Program-made: the position numbers and the translations under genes
Notes under the pieces: generated by a model
Seen by the model: only the letters and a program-made list of their open reading frames with translations
What the model was told of the DNA's origin: nothing
The model's database searches: none
Source: Gulosibacter chungangensis
Lineage (GTDB): Bacteria; Actinomycetota; Actinomycetes; Actinomycetales; Microbacteriaceae
DNA: 38,110 nucleotides
Direction of reading: 5' to 3'
Assembly: GCF_008831155.1 (NCBI RefSeq)
Contig: NZ_WBKB01000013.1
Location: forward strand, 1-38,110
Shown here: positions 14,714 through 22,613 of the stretch, piece by piece
Position numbering within the stretch: position 1 is the first letter of the stretch
Layout: every line of letters begins with the position of its first letter

Positions 14714-15875
14714 CACGAAGGTCACCGTCTACTACGGCCCTCTTTCATGGTTCGAGAAGCAGCTTGGCAAGGGGGCGCGACGATACCTGCTCGACGCGCT
14801 CAATGAGCGGGACGAAGCCAGGCGCCGCATCCGGCATACCGTCGACGGACAAGAAAGCACGGAGGAGGAGACGCCAGCGCCACGGCCAGACCGCCTCATC
14901 GCGATGTCCAGTGACTACGCGAGCGTCCATGAGCACGCCATCACAAATTTCGTTGGTCTCGTGCGGGAGATCAATCCGAAGCAGCTGCTCCTGCACAACC
15001 CACCCGAGCTCATCCATACGCAGCTCGACCGAGTGTTCAAGACGAAGGTTGAGTCGTTTACGTACCCGGTCGTCACGCGTGACACTCTGATCAAGTTCCG
15101 CGACGGTTTTGCGGATCATCTCGTCGGCCAGAAGAAGGTCCGTGAACGGATGCTGGCTGCCCTCTACCCGCTGACGACGGATCGCCGCTCTAAGCCCGTC
15201 GTCCTGATGTTCTACGGCCCATCAGGCGTGGGCAAGACCGAGACTGCCCAGTTCATCAATGGGCTTCTGGGAGGGAAGCTGCTACGCAAGCAGTTTTCGA
15301 TGTTCCACAGCGACAAGTTCGCCTCCTATGTCTTCGGCGGTACGCACTCCGAAAGCTCGTTTGCACGGGATCTGCTTGACCGTTCCTCGGGCGTGATCCT
15401 GATAGACGAGTTCGACAAGGCAAACTCTGTCTTCCATAGTGCCTTCTACGAAGTCTTCGATGAAGGCGTCTTCGAAGATAAGAACTACCGGGTAAAGCTC
15501 GGCCCCGCGCTGATCATCTGCACCTCAAACTACGGCTCGGAAGACGAGATACGTCAAGCGCTCGGGGATGCCCTCTATTCGCGCTTCGATGCGTTAATCC
15601 CCTTCGAGCCTCTGTCTCTCGATGAGATCAAGCAGGTCATCGATCGGTTGGTAGATGGTCGCTTTGAGGCTCTCTCGCCCCATGAGCGAGCAGCGCTCAA
15701 CAGCGACGAGATCAAGTCTTTGCTCCACGTTCGCGCGAGCAGCACTGGCAACGTCCGCAAGCTCGGAAAGCTGGTCGATGAGGTGATCTCGCTGCTGCTG
15801 GTCCGTGCGATGCTGGACGAAAGGCCTGAACCCACCGTCGCAACCGTCCCCGATGACGAGGAGACAGCGGCATGA
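14703..15875 (+). CDS. AAA+ ATPase, ClpA/ClpB-like
   Basis: A 390-residue protein. It starts at ATG 14703, after GGGAG, and overlaps the previous gene by 11 bp. The N-terminal 130 residues are not a recognised Clp N-domain. The AAA+ module starts near residue 140 (HLVGQKKVRERM), with Walker A GPSGVGKT (172-179), Walker B VILIDEFDKA (231-240), sensor 1 in ALIICTSNYG, and an SRFDALIPFEPLS segment typical of the AAA_2/ClpB C-terminal module. A sensor-2-like TGNVRKL is near the end. There is a single AAA+ module and no ClpP-binding loop that I can identify, so it may act as a loader or remodeller rather than in proteolysis. It overlaps the OLD nuclease gene by 4 bp. Confidence 0.85.
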   Translation: MGSDTKVTVYYGPLSWFEKQLGKGARRYLLDALNERDEARRRIRHTVDGQESTEEETPAPRPDRLIAMSSDYASVHEHAITNFVGLVREINPKQLLLHNPPELIHTQLDRVFKTKVESFTYPVVTRDTLIKFRDGFADHLVGQKKVRERMLAALYPLTTDRRSKPVVLMFYGPSGVGKTETAQFINGLLGGKLLRKQFSMFHSDKFASYVFGGTHSESSFARDLLDRSSGVILIDEFDKANSVFHSAFYEVFDEGVFEDKNYRVKLGPALIICTSNYGSEDEIRQALGDALYSRFDALIPFEPLSLDEIKQVIDRLVDGRFEALSPHERAALNSDEIKSLLHVRASSTGNVRKLGKLVDEVISLLLVRAMLDERPEPTVATVPDDEETAA

Positions 15876-17728
15876 GGGTCAGAAAGCTCGAGATCGAGAA
15901 CTTCCGTGGCATCACAGAGGGCCGGGTGGTCTTCCAGCAGCACACCCTGCTGGTCGGCGGGAACAACATCGGCAAGTCCACGGTGTGCGAGGCGCTGGAA
16001 CTGGTCCTGGGGCCAGAGCGCCTCTACCGCAGACCGGTCATCGACGAGCACGACTTCTCCCACGGTGACTACTTCGGCGATGAGGGCGGCCTACGTGAGA
16101 TTCGCGTGCGCGCAGTGCTCACTGACCTCTCGGACGAGCAGCTGCGCCGGTTCTTCCAGCACGTTCGACGCTGGGACGACGAGGCGCTCTCGTTCATCGA
16201 TGAGGAACCCGACAGCCTCCAATCTGCCGACGGCGATGGAATCGTGTGGGCGCTCCCCGTCATCTTCATCGGGCGCTATGACCGTGAAGAGGACGACTTC
16301 ATCGGGGACACGTTCTTCGACCACCCGCTACCCGAACTCGACGAGCTCGACGAAGATGAGCGGGCATCACTTGGAGCGGGCCGTGCACAGTTCAGCCGCG
16401 TGCACAAGCGGCTCTGCGGCTTCATCTTTCTGCGAGCGCTGCGCACGGGATCTCGTGCGCTCAGCCTGCAGCGTGGTTCGCTGCTCGACACCATCCTTCG
16501 GCTCAGCGGTGAGGGCGCGGCGGAGATGTGGCGGGACGCACTTGGGGCGCTCCAAGACCTTGACCCGGCGATCGGAGAGATCGAACAGCTCAAGGTCATC
16601 CGAGAGAACATCCGCACGCGGCTCGGCAAGTTCGTCAACCTGGCACCAGGTGAGGACTCTGCCGCGTTCTTCGCCTCAGATCTGACGCGTGAGCATCTGC
16701 GCGAGGTTGTCCGACTTTTCGTCGCGACGCAACCGAGCAACCATTCGGTGCCATTCGCCAAGCAGGGCACTGGCTCGATCAACCTGCTGGTCTTCGCACT
16801 GCTAACGATCATCGCGGATCTCAAGGAAGACCAGTCGGTCGTCTTCGTGATGGAGGAACCGGAGATCGCACTTCCTCCACACACCCAGCGGCGCGTGACG
16901 AAGTACGTGGTGCAACAGATGGGACAGTCGATCGTTACGTCTCACTCGCCCTACGTCATCGAGCAGTTCGACCCGGAAAACGTGGTCATCCTCTCACGTG
17001 ACGGCAACGCCTTCTCCGGCGCGCCAATCGATACCGCGAGCGTCAAGCCCAAGACCTACCGCACGCAACGCCGCCAGTTCGCCGAGGCGATCCTGAGCCG
17101 CGCCGTGTTCGTACTCGAAGGCCAAACGGAGATGGTTGCCGTGCACGCCGTCTCCTCGGCGCTCGAACGCTTCCGCAACGACTACTCGCATATCGACCTC
17201 ACCGGAGTCACCCTCTTCAACGCAGGCAATGACCGCGAAGTCCCGCGGTATGCCCCGATCTTCAAAGCTCTCGGCAAGCGCGTCTACGGCATGCGCGACA
17301 AACTGAACGCCCCCGATGCAGCGGACGCGACAGAGAACATCAAGTCGTTCGACGAGTTCTGGGAATCGCCGGAGACCGGCATCGAGCAGATCCTCGTGAA
17401 ACAGATTCCGACGCGAGTGCTGCGGAGGTTCCTCGACGAAGTCGTGCAACGCGACGACTATCCGTCAAGCCATCCCTACGTGGCCGAGCAGGTTGCTGAC
17501 GATGACCTGTCCGCGCTGGCGGCGAAAGTATTGAAGGCCCGCAAGGGTGATGCGTTTGGCTTCGGGTACACGGGCACGCTCATCGAGCAGTGCCAGTCCG
17601 ATGCCGAACTGCCCGCCTTCATCCGCGACGCGCTTCTCACCATCAACGAACAGCTCCACGAAGACCCCGAGCTTGTGCTCGACGACGGCGAGTCGACGCT
17701 GCCTGGCGCCGCAGAGCCCGAGGAGTAG
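15872..17728 (+). CDS. gajA: OLD-family ATP-dependent endonuclease, GajA-like
   Basis: A 618-residue protein. The N-terminus (KLEIENFRGI, then GGNNIGKST at 29-37) is the ABC-type ATPase half of OLD nucleases. A Walker B-like VVFVMEEPEIALPPHTQRRV lies near residue 325, with an SHSPYVIE switch after it. The C-terminal part is a TOPRIM domain: VFVLEGQTEMVAVHAV (about 410) supplies the conserved Glu, and a less typical VYGMRDK (about 471) follows. GajA of Gabija is an ATP-controlled nickase or nuclease paired with a UvrD-like helicase, and exactly such a gene follows after 5 bp. Because two extra genes precede it in the same operon, I call it Gabija-like rather than plain Gabija. Confidence 0.8.
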   Translation: MRVRKLEIENFRGITEGRVVFQQHTLLVGGNNIGKSTVCEALELVLGPERLYRRPVIDEHDFSHGDYFGDEGGLREIRVRAVLTDLSDEQLRRFFQHVRRWDDEALSFIDEEPDSLQSADGDGIVWALPVIFIGRYDREEDDFIGDTFFDHPLPELDELDEDERASLGAGRAQFSRVHKRLCGFIFLRALRTGSRALSLQRGSLLDTILRLSGEGAAEMWRDALGALQDLDPAIGEIEQLKVIRENIRTRLGKFVNLAPGEDSAAFFASDLTREHLREVVRLFVATQPSNHSVPFAKQGTGSINLLVFALLTIIADLKEDQSVVFVMEEPEIALPPHTQRRVTKYVVQQMGQSIVTSHSPYVIEQFDPENVVILSRDGNAFSGAPIDTASVKPKTYRTQRRQFAEAILSRAVFVLEGQTEMVAVHAVSSALERFRNDYSHIDLTGVTLFNAGNDREVPRYAPIFKALGKRVYGMRDKLNAPDAADATENIKSFDEFWESPETGIEQILVKQIPTRVLRRFLDEVVQRDDYPSSHPYVAEQVADDDLSALAAKVLKARKGDAFGFGYTGTLIEQCQSDAELPAFIRDALLTINEQLHEDPELVLDDGESTLPGAAEPEE

Positions 17729-17733
17729 GCGCG

Positions 17734-19461
17734 GTGGAGGTGCAGCTCTCCGAGACCGCCCAGGGAGCCCTGGATCACGACTGCCCCGTCTTGGTACTCG
17801 GCGGCCCCGGCTCCGGCAAGACGACGCTGTCGCTGCTGAAAGCCCAAGCGATACTTCCTGCCCTGCAGCCTGGCCAGGAGATCCTCTTCCTCAGCTTCTC
17901 TCGGGCTGCCGTCCGGCAGGTCGAGATCCGCTGCCGCGACATCCTGCGTTCAGACGAGCGTCGCCAGATCGCCGTACGCACCTACCATGCGTTCGCAATG
18001 GCCATCCTGCGAGCGCACGGCCGCCTGCTCACAGGAAGCGCTCCACGGATCGTCTACCCCGGCGACGAGAATCTCGCCAAGGCTGCTTTCGAAGGGGACT
18101 GGGGCGCTGAAGCCGAACGCCTGGCGCGCGAGGAAAGCCGCTACGCATTCGGGCAGTTCGCCGCAGCCGCTGCCCGACTCGTCGCTGGCAGCGCGTCGAT
18201 TGCGTCCCTGCTCGCTAACAAGTACCCCGTGGTCATCCTGGATGAGTTTCAAGACACCGACGATGCGCAGTGGGCGCTGGTCAAGGCGCTGTCCGTACGC
18301 TCGAAGACCGTCTTCATGGCCGACCCCGATCAGCGCATCTTCGACTATGACGCGCGCGTAGATCCGGAGCGCCTCAATCACCTGCGCGCCCACCTCAGCC
18401 CCGCGGAGTTCGATCTCAGCGGCGAGAACCACCGGAGCCCGGACGCTGGCATCCTGCAGTACGCCAACGCCGTGCTAACGAACCGTCCCCTGCCTGATAC
18501 CAAGGACGTGATCACGCGCTCGTACTGGGCGAACGCCTTCGACGGCACCGTCCACGCTGGCGTCGTCTGGATGCTCGGCTCGCTCCGCAAAGCGGGCATC
18601 GCCCATCCCTCCGTCGTCGTGCTTGCGCGAACGAACTCACTCGTCGGCAAGCTGTCGACGATCCTGGGGCAAGAGCACAGCTTCAACGGCAAGACGGTCA
18701 GGCCGGTCGAGCACGACGTGCTCTGGGACGCTGACCTCACTGCAGCGGCCGCGTTGGTGGTGGCCTCGATTCTGGAGTGGCCGAGTCGCTCAAAGGACGA
18801 TGCACTGGGCCAGACCTTCGATCGCATCGCCGACTACTTCGATGCCAAGAACGCTGCGAGCGCGAGCAACACCGCCCGGCAGAGCAGCGAGCGATACCGG
18901 ACAGCTGCGGACCGGGCACGCAGAGGTGAGGGGCAGCGGCTGGCGAGCAGCAAGGCTCTCGCCGCCTCGTATGACAACGGCCTGACGCTCCAAGGTGATC
19001 CGGCCCGGGATTGGCTACAGGCACGTGATCTGCTCGATGCCAGGAACGACCTGTCGGATCTGTTGGCGAACGCCAAGTTCGTCCGACTCTTCCGCGCAAC
19101 CGATGAGATCGGAAGCCGACTTGCCTCAGCTTGGGATCTTCGCGGCAGCTACGGTCGCGCCATTGACCTGGTACGCCGTGCGCTCGAGGCAGGCAGGCTT
19201 CAGGCCGACCAGCGCGACCCACGCGGTTGCGTGCTCATGACCATCCACAAGGCCAAGGGCAAGGAGTTTGATGGCGTTCTGCTTGTCGAGGGGAAGTACC
19301 AGGGCAGCTTCTTCCGCGACACCGATACGGAGGCGCAACGCGCCGCAGCGCGACGTCTGCTGCGGGTGGGCATCACACGCGCGCGACACCAAGTCGCGAT
19401 CATCCGGCCGCAAGGTGCCCCGGATCTCGTAACGCCAGCGGGCTCGTCGTTGTCGAACTGA
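17734..19461 (+). CDS. gajB: UvrD/Rep-like helicase, GajB-like
   Basis: A 575-residue protein. Start GTG 17734 is 5 bp after the gajA-like stop, with GAGGAG 8 bases upstream; the longer frame to 17590 lies inside the previous gene. Superfamily 1A motifs are present: Walker A LGGPGSGKTT (22-31), motif II VILDEFQDTDD (about 167-176), motif III-like MADPDQRIFDYD, GENHRSPDAGI, motif V MTIHKAKGKEFDG (about 501-513) and motif VI RVGITRARHQVA (about 543-555). It is shorter than housekeeping UvrD (over 700 residues) but in the range of GajB-type helicases. GajB is thought to be activated by DNA ends produced by GajA. It is the last gene of the seven-gene run; 88 bp of non-coding DNA follows. Confidence 0.82.
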   Translation: MEVQLSETAQGALDHDCPVLVLGGPGSGKTTLSLLKAQAILPALQPGQEILFLSFSRAAVRQVEIRCRDILRSDERRQIAVRTYHAFAMAILRAHGRLLTGSAPRIVYPGDENLAKAAFEGDWGAEAERLAREESRYAFGQFAAAAARLVAGSASIASLLANKYPVVILDEFQDTDDAQWALVKALSVRSKTVFMADPDQRIFDYDARVDPERLNHLRAHLSPAEFDLSGENHRSPDAGILQYANAVLTNRPLPDTKDVITRSYWANAFDGTVHAGVVWMLGSLRKAGIAHPSVVVLARTNSLVGKLSTILGQEHSFNGKTVRPVEHDVLWDADLTAAAALVVASILEWPSRSKDDALGQTFDRIADYFDAKNAASASNTARQSSERYRTAADRARRGEGQRLASSKALAASYDNGLTLQGDPARDWLQARDLLDARNDLSDLLANAKFVRLFRATDEIGSRLASAWDLRGSYGRAIDLVRRALEAGRLQADQRDPRGCVLMTIHKAKGKEFDGVLLVEGKYQGSFFRDTDTEAQRAAARRLLRVGITRARHQVAIIRPQGAPDLVTPAGSSLSN

Positions 19462-19549
19462 GGGCCGCACAATCACCGCGCTTTCCACCCTAGGAACGTC
19501 GGTGGCCACCACTACCGTGAGTATCCCAACCCGAAGTGAGGTGCTGCCG

Positions 19550-20323
19550 TTGACTTCCGACGCCTATCAGTTCCCCGTCGCGATCTCGCGGCTCAGCGAG
19601 GGGGAGACCTCTCGCGAGCCGCAGAACCTGCGTGCGATTCAGTGGCTCGCGCATCAACCTGGCGGTCCTGTCGTTGTCGTGACGCCGCAGAAGCAGGTGC
19701 ACAGCGACATCCTGAAGCGGCTGGTGGCGACATCGGGAGTCACTCATCTCTCATGGAGGGGCTTCTCGACGGGGTCGCTCGCGGGCCGCCGTGTGCTCCA
19801 CGCCTGGCCGAACCGGAAGCACCTGAATGGCCTGTGGGGCGTTGACGCTGACGCACTTGCGGTCATCGAGTGGAATGAGGACGAGACGGCGGAGTGGATC
19901 GAAGGCGCCAACCCCGTCCAACTGTTTCATGGGCGCACCGTAGAGCCTCAGCCTGTCGAGGAGCCAGCAGATCGGCAGGAACCGTTGCCGAACGGGGTGG
20001 ATGGGATTCTCGAGCACATCGCGGCGATGGCGGCTGGCTACTCATCGGGTCTGAAGTGGAATGAAGAAGATAAACTCAAAGCAGACATGATGAACAGGCC
20101 GGATCGCTGGGTGCCAATCACCGTCGAACAGGTGCGCGCCAAGTGTCGGGCACTTGGCATGCGGCCGGACGACGTTGACACCGTCGCAGGGTTCCTGCAG
20201 CGACGGAAGGAAGGCCGCGCTTCAACGTGCAGAGCTCGTACCGTACGTTCCATTTCAACTGATCTGAGCCGCCCGGCTACCCGTCAACGACTACGCCTTC
20301 GGTCTTGCTTTCAAAGTCAATGA
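19550..20323 (+). CDS. Hypothetical protein, probably frameshifted near the C-terminus
   Basis: I prefer TTG 19550, with GAGGTG 6 bases before it; GTG 19502 is the longer alternative. The protein is not recognised: a strand VVVVTPQKQVHSDILKRL, then a Trp-rich middle (LSWRGF, HAWPN, LNGLWG), and a charged helical end. From about 20216 the reading frame becomes Arg/Ser-rich and unlike a protein. The neighbouring frame continues naturally as RFNVQSSYRTFHFN with a stop at 20260-20262. A missing base near GGCCGCGC (20213-20220) explains this, giving an original protein of about 237 residues that would end 14 bp before the convergent gene. Without that, the two genes overlap by 47 bp. It may be an eighth member of the defence locus. 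Confidence 0.6.
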   Translation: MTSDAYQFPVAISRLSEGETSREPQNLRAIQWLAHQPGGPVVVVTPQKQVHSDILKRLVATSGVTHLSWRGFSTGSLAGRRVLHAWPNRKHLNGLWGVDADALAVIEWNEDETAEWIEGANPVQLFHGRTVEPQPVEEPADRQEPLPNGVDGILEHIAAMAAGYSSGLKWNEEDKLKADMMNRPDRWVPITVEQVRAKCRALGMRPDDVDTVAGFLQRRKEGRASTCRARTVRSISTDLSRPATRQRLRLRSCFQSQ

Positions 20324-21488
20324 TCATCGGCCAGAACTGCTTGAAGAAGGCGACCCCGGACGGGCGCGGCGCGGTTGTCCCATCGGGTGGCAACGTCACC
20401 GCCGACCGATACCCCAGGGGACGGCCACCGATGACGTGCTCTGGCAGCCGTCCAACGACGAGCGTGGGGTACGGGGCGACGCCCTCCGGGAGGTTCTCGC
20501 CATAGTGTTCGCGGGCAGCAATGTGGAACATCGCGGCGTACACATTCGCCATCATCCAGGTCTCGGCTAGCACCACAGGAAGGTCAACGCGAAGGGAGAC
20601 CGCTTCCAGGCCTTGCCGCAACTCCTTGGGTGGTCGACTGAGATACGTGAGCATCGGGCGGTCAAAGAGCGGTATCGACTTGCCTTCTCCGAAGGCGCTG
20701 GCGGGGATCGTGCTGTCCTCGTTCGGGGGTGTCGTGATCAACTCGATGCGAACATCTCCACGCGCTGACGTCGCCAGGCCGTGCTTGAGTTTGTTATGTG
20801 CCGCGTTGATAGAAAGCTCGTCATTCGTCAGAAGCCACACGGCGTGATTCGCCCATGCCACTGCCGTCTCTGCAGCCCCCACGACCGGACGCTGAACGAC
20901 AGTGCCAGGCGGGAAAAGCAGCTGGAGGAATCGATGGGGATCTGCGTCGAGTGCTGCCTTGTTGGCTTCGATGACCTTGGTCATGGGAGTTGGGCTGTCG
21001 GCGACGGCCAACCAGGTGGACTTCGCATCGCCCTTCCGCGGCGTCGCGGCGACTCGTGCATAGATGAAACGGGTAAGGGCTTCGGCAGCCTGGTGGCGAA
21101 GAGACAACGCGTCGATCGCGACCTGGACGCTGCGGTGCTGAGCATCGAACTTGAGCGCCGTATCTGCGCTGTCGAGGCCAAGGGCGTTGAAGAACTCTGG
21201 TTCGTTCTCGGGGGTCGCCTCGTAGCTCGATCGAGCGGTTTCGAGCAGCATTGAGACTCGCGATGAGAAGTGGCTGAGCGGGTTGGAGAGGAAGAACTCG
21301 TCGTCGAGGATCTTCGCCTGCTCATCGGTCAGTGTGGTGCCCTGCGCCCGGATCGGAAGATGCATGCTCCCAGTCTGCCAGGGCCGGGCGAACGCGGACA
21401 GCGTCGGAGGTTCACGGCTCTTCGCAGTTGGTGGTGTGATCGGGTTGGGTGCGTCACTGTTCTTCAGCGGCGAGCCGTCTAAGCTCAC
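20277..21488 (-). CDS. Hypothetical 403-residue protein
   Basis: It starts with GTG at 21488, overlapping the upstream HTH gene stop by 4 bp, with GGGAG in front. The first 40 residues are Pro/Ser-rich, and an ATG at 21365 (residue 42, MHLPIRAQ) is a possible shorter start. The body is helical (DDEFFLSNPLSHFSSRVSML, later AHNKLKHGLATSARGDVRIE), with no membrane segment and no nucleotide-binding motif. The AHNKLKHG motif near residue 230 and a preceding helix could belong to a Cthe_2314/HEPN-like helical fold, but I cannot support that further. It is convergent with the probably frameshifted gene and translationally coupled to the HTH gene. The function is unknown. Confidence 0.7.
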   Translation of the reverse strand: MSLDGSPLKNSDAPNPITPPTAKSREPPTLSAFARPWQTGSMHLPIRAQGTTLTDEQAKILDDEFFLSNPLSHFSSRVSMLLETARSSYEATPENEPEFFNALGLDSADTALKFDAQHRSVQVAIDALSLRHQAAEALTRFIYARVAATPRKGDAKSTWLAVADSPTPMTKVIEANKAALDADPHRFLQLLFPPGTVVQRPVVGAAETAVAWANHAVWLLTNDELSINAAHNKLKHGLATSARGDVRIELITTPPNEDSTIPASAFGEGKSIPLFDRPMLTYLSRPPKELRQGLEAVSLRVDLPVVLAETWMMANVYAAMFHIAAREHYGENLPEGVAPYPTLVVGRLPEHVIGGRPLGYRSAVTLPPDGTTAPRPSGVAFFKQFWPMIIDFESKTEGVVVDG

Positions 21489-21844
21489 TCCGCTCCCGTC
21501 GCTGGGCGGATCTCGACCCCTGCCTTCATGATCGCCACACGCATGGTTTCCTGGTTCACACTGAGCGCCTCGGCCACTTGTGACAAGTAGAGGCCGGACT
21601 CGTAGAGGCGGGCAGCTTGACTGACCTGGTCTGACGTCATCGGTTGGCGACGGACGACGACGTTATTGGCGCGGAGGATGCCGATGATCGTGGACTTGGC
21701 GACGTCGTAGTCCTTCGCCAAGGTTGTCGTCGTGTCACCTGCCGAGTACCGCGCAACCACCTGGGCGCGGGCTTCGTCGTTCAGGCGCTTCCACTTGCGG
21801 CGAGGAGCGGCGACAGCGTGAGAGGTTTGAGCGTCGTCTGGCAA
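21485..21844 (-). CDS. Double helix-turn-helix protein (resolvase/invertase-type HTH)
   Basis: A 119-residue protein made of two consecutive HTH units. The first, about residues 20-60 (ARAQVVARYSAGDTTTTLAK then YDVAKSTIIGIL), has the form of the Hin/resolvase C-terminal HTH. The second, about 72-112 (DQVSQAARLYESGLYLSQVA, then LSVNQETMRVAI), has the same spacing. There is no recombinase catalytic domain, so it is a DNA-binding protein or the C-terminal remnant of a recombinase. Its stop overlaps the GTG of the 403-residue gene by 4 bp, so it probably regulates or works with that protein. Confidence 0.7.
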   Translation of the reverse strand: MPDDAQTSHAVAAPRRKWKRLNDEARAQVVARYSAGDTTTTLAKDYDVAKSTIIGILRANNVVVRRQPMTSDQVSQAARLYESGLYLSQVAEALSVNQETMRVAIMKAGVEIRPATGAE

Positions 21845-21963
21845 GGTGTCAGCACCCGTCGTTCGAGAGGTGGAGTGAGAGTCCCTGATCAGGCGCAGAT
21901 TCTCGGTCTCTACCCCTGTTGGATATTTACTGGAACAGAGGTCGATAAGGGCGACGAATTAAG

Positions 21964-22004
21964 CCCCGACTCCCTAATATTTATATGGGAAGTCGGGGTT
22001 TTGT
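21964..22004 (+). terminator. AT-loop hairpin followed by T-rich tract
   Basis: CCCCGACT (21964-21971) with CCC pairs with GGG (21987-21989) and AGTCGGGG (21991-21998) across a TAATATTTATAT loop, and TTTTGTT follows on the plus strand. It has the form of an intrinsic terminator on the plus strand, though no plus-strand gene lies directly before it. Read on the minus strand it would follow the small membrane protein gene with a weak T-tract. Confidence 0.55.
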
Positions 22005-22008
22005 TGCC

Positions 22009-22035
22009 TTCCTGAAGGGAATTGATTCCCAGGAA
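22009..22035. repeat. Second hairpin, interrupted palindrome
   Basis: TTCCT (22009-22013) pairs with AGGAA (22031-22035), and inside it GGGAAT pairs with ATTCCC across TG, with GAA bulged out. It lies right after the hairpin at 21964-21998 and 13 bases from the end of the membrane protein gene at 22048. Confidence 0.45.
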
Positions 22036-22047
22036 ATGAGAGTGGGA

Positions 22048-22416
22048 CTAGACGGTGTCGGCATCTGGCCCGGGGTCTTTGGCGTTCATTGGTAATGATC
22101 TGCCGCTTCCCGGGTTCGTAATTCCGGATGCTTCGAGCAACTTGGCGTCGATCAGTAGTCGCTGATCAAAGTAAGTGGCGATTCCAGCCAGCAGGTAAAA
22201 GCATCCGATGATGAAGAGGATGGCGCCTACGCCCAGAAGAATGCTGCCTGCAAGCAGGATGGCTGAGATTCCAGGAGCGTAGGGCTGCGAAGTCCTCGAG
22301 AAACTTGACATCGTCGAGCCGAAGGTGGCGAGGAAGATGGCGATGAGGAATAGGCCCGAGCCGTTGCGAATTTTCTTACCAGCAGCAGATTCGGGGATCT
22401 TTTCACGTGCGATCAA
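22048..22416 (-). CDS. Small membrane protein
   Basis: A 122-residue protein. I start it at TTG 22416 because GAGGAG lies 6 bases upstream; the longer frame to TTG 22488 has no such site. Two hydrophobic helices are clear: about residues 20-40 (SGLFLIAIFLATFGSTM) and a longer stretch at about 55-85 (ISAILLAGSILLGVGAILFI followed by IGCFYLLAGIATYF), probably three transmembrane segments in total. The C-terminus is polar. The family is not recognised. It is divergent from the thiolase and sits at the left edge of the metabolic region. Confidence 0.65.
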   Translation of the reverse strand: MIAREKIPESAAGKKIRNGSGLFLIAIFLATFGSTMSSFSRTSQPYAPGISAILLAGSILLGVGAILFIIGCFYLLAGIATYFDQRLLIDAKLLEASGITNPGSGRSLPMNAKDPGPDADTV

Positions 22417-22613
22417 TCGGATCTCCTCGTTATTGGGTCTATCGCTCGGTGTGATTGCCTCGAGTCTAAGATGCGAGATCGGCGTCAAGCCGAGCGGCAG
22501 CCTGTCTCAGGTCGCGGGCCACGATCGAGGCATTCCCGACCAATTTCTGTAGGGTCGAAGGACCCGATGTCCCGGTGCCGACCGGGCACGGCAAACTCGA
22601 TGAAGAGGCAGCC

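Noticed and set aside
6028-19461. DISARM or BREX system
   Set aside because: SNF2 helicase plus methyltransferase recalls DISARM class 1, but DUF1998 proteins and the PLD protein are missing; no PglZ or BrxC/BrxL is present for BREX.
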